DNA of 5,145 nucleotides from Rhodospirillales bacterium (GTDB taxonomy: Bacteria > Pseudomonadota > Alphaproteobacteria > JAREAF01), in NCBI GenBank assembly GCA_029240475.1, contig JAREAF010000278.1, positions 1 through 5,145 of the forward strand, read 5' to 3'. A model generated the notes under the pieces. It ran no database searches. It saw only the letters and a program-made list of their open reading frames with translations, and was not told the origin of the DNA. Within the stretch, counting starts at the first letter, position 1, and the number at the start of each line of letters is the position of its first letter. Shown one piece after another: positions 4,874 through 5,145 of this stretch. The position numbers were made by a program, and so were the translations under genes.

Positions 4874-5145
4874 CTAACTCTTGTCGCTCGCCGCTCCGAG
4901 CGGCTCGATCATCAAAAACCCGCCGTCGAGGAAGATCTGCGTCGGCCGCCCGACCAGCCTCGAATCCATGTCCTCGCTGACCCGGAAGCGGCCCGCGACC
5001 GAGACCAGCTCGGCTTCCAGGCTGCGGCAGAAGATTCGTGCCCCCTCATCGCCGCCGATGCCCGCGAGCGCGCGTCCGCGCAGGCGGCCATAGGCGTGGA
5101 TGTGCCCGTCCGCCAGCACCTCGGCTCCGGGGCTGACGGCGGACA
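4874..5145 (-). CDS. minC: Septum site-determining protein MinC, C-terminal part (5' end outside window)
   Basis: MinC is the FtsZ antagonist recruited to the membrane by MinD. The visible 89 residues belong to the C-terminal beta-helix domain that dimerises and binds MinD. They start within VSPGAEVLADGHIHAYG, continue through RLRGRALAG and ARIFCRSLEAELVSVAGRF, and end after FLDGGFLMIEPLG. These match the strongly conserved ADGxIHxYGxxRGRALAG and AELVSIAG blocks of the family. The N-terminal FtsZ-inhibiting domain and the operon promoter lie beyond the right edge. A GTG at 5119 inside the frame is not the start, because conserved MinC sequence continues upstream of it to the window edge. The TAG stop is followed after 27 nt by minD. 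Confidence 0.95.
   Translation of the reverse strand, partial: SAVSPGAEVLADGHIHAYGRLRGRALAGIGGDEGARIFCRSLEAELVSVAGRFRVSEDMDSRLVGRPTQIFLDGGFLMIEPLGAASDKS

Overview
This is a compact, GC-rich bacterial chromosomal segment. Several signs point to an alphaproteobacterium, most likely Sphingomonadales-like: MutL carries the endonuclease motif typical of lineages without MutH, a complete minCDE order is present, GC3 is very high, and the intergenic hairpins are of the CCCTCTCCC/GGGTGAGGG type. The taxonomic placement is inferred from gene content and composition; no marker gene is present to confirm it.

Layout from left to right: (1) the 3' part of mutL (+), C-terminal endonuclease/dimerisation domain only. 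(2) A roughly 119-bp REP-like inverted repeat filling the gap between the convergent mutL and rsmD. (3) A leftward cluster of a class I glutamine-amidotransferase-like hydrolase (peptidase C26 / PuuD type), an RluB-type 23S rRNA pseudouridine synthase and the 16S rRNA methyltransferase RsmD. The last two overlap by 26 nt. (4) A short, AT-rich divergent promoter region with a 7-bp inverted repeat, read leftward into the hydrolase gene and rightward into tadA (tRNA adenosine deaminase). (5) A small leftward gene for an unrecognised 70-residue acidic protein, convergent with tadA. (6) A strong hairpin, probably the min operon terminator. (7) The leftward minC-minD-minE division-site operon, with minC cut by the right window edge.

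Functionally the window holds housekeeping modules: mismatch repair, RNA modification supporting translation (RsmD, RluB, TadA) and Z-ring placement (MinCDE). Coding density is very high and almost every base is accounted for. I see no mobile element, CRISPR array, tRNA/rRNA gene or defence system. I do not think this window contains an undescribed system. The least explained items are the 70-residue protein with its palindromic start region, the paired-hairpin repeat beside rsmD, and the palindrome in the divergent promoter.
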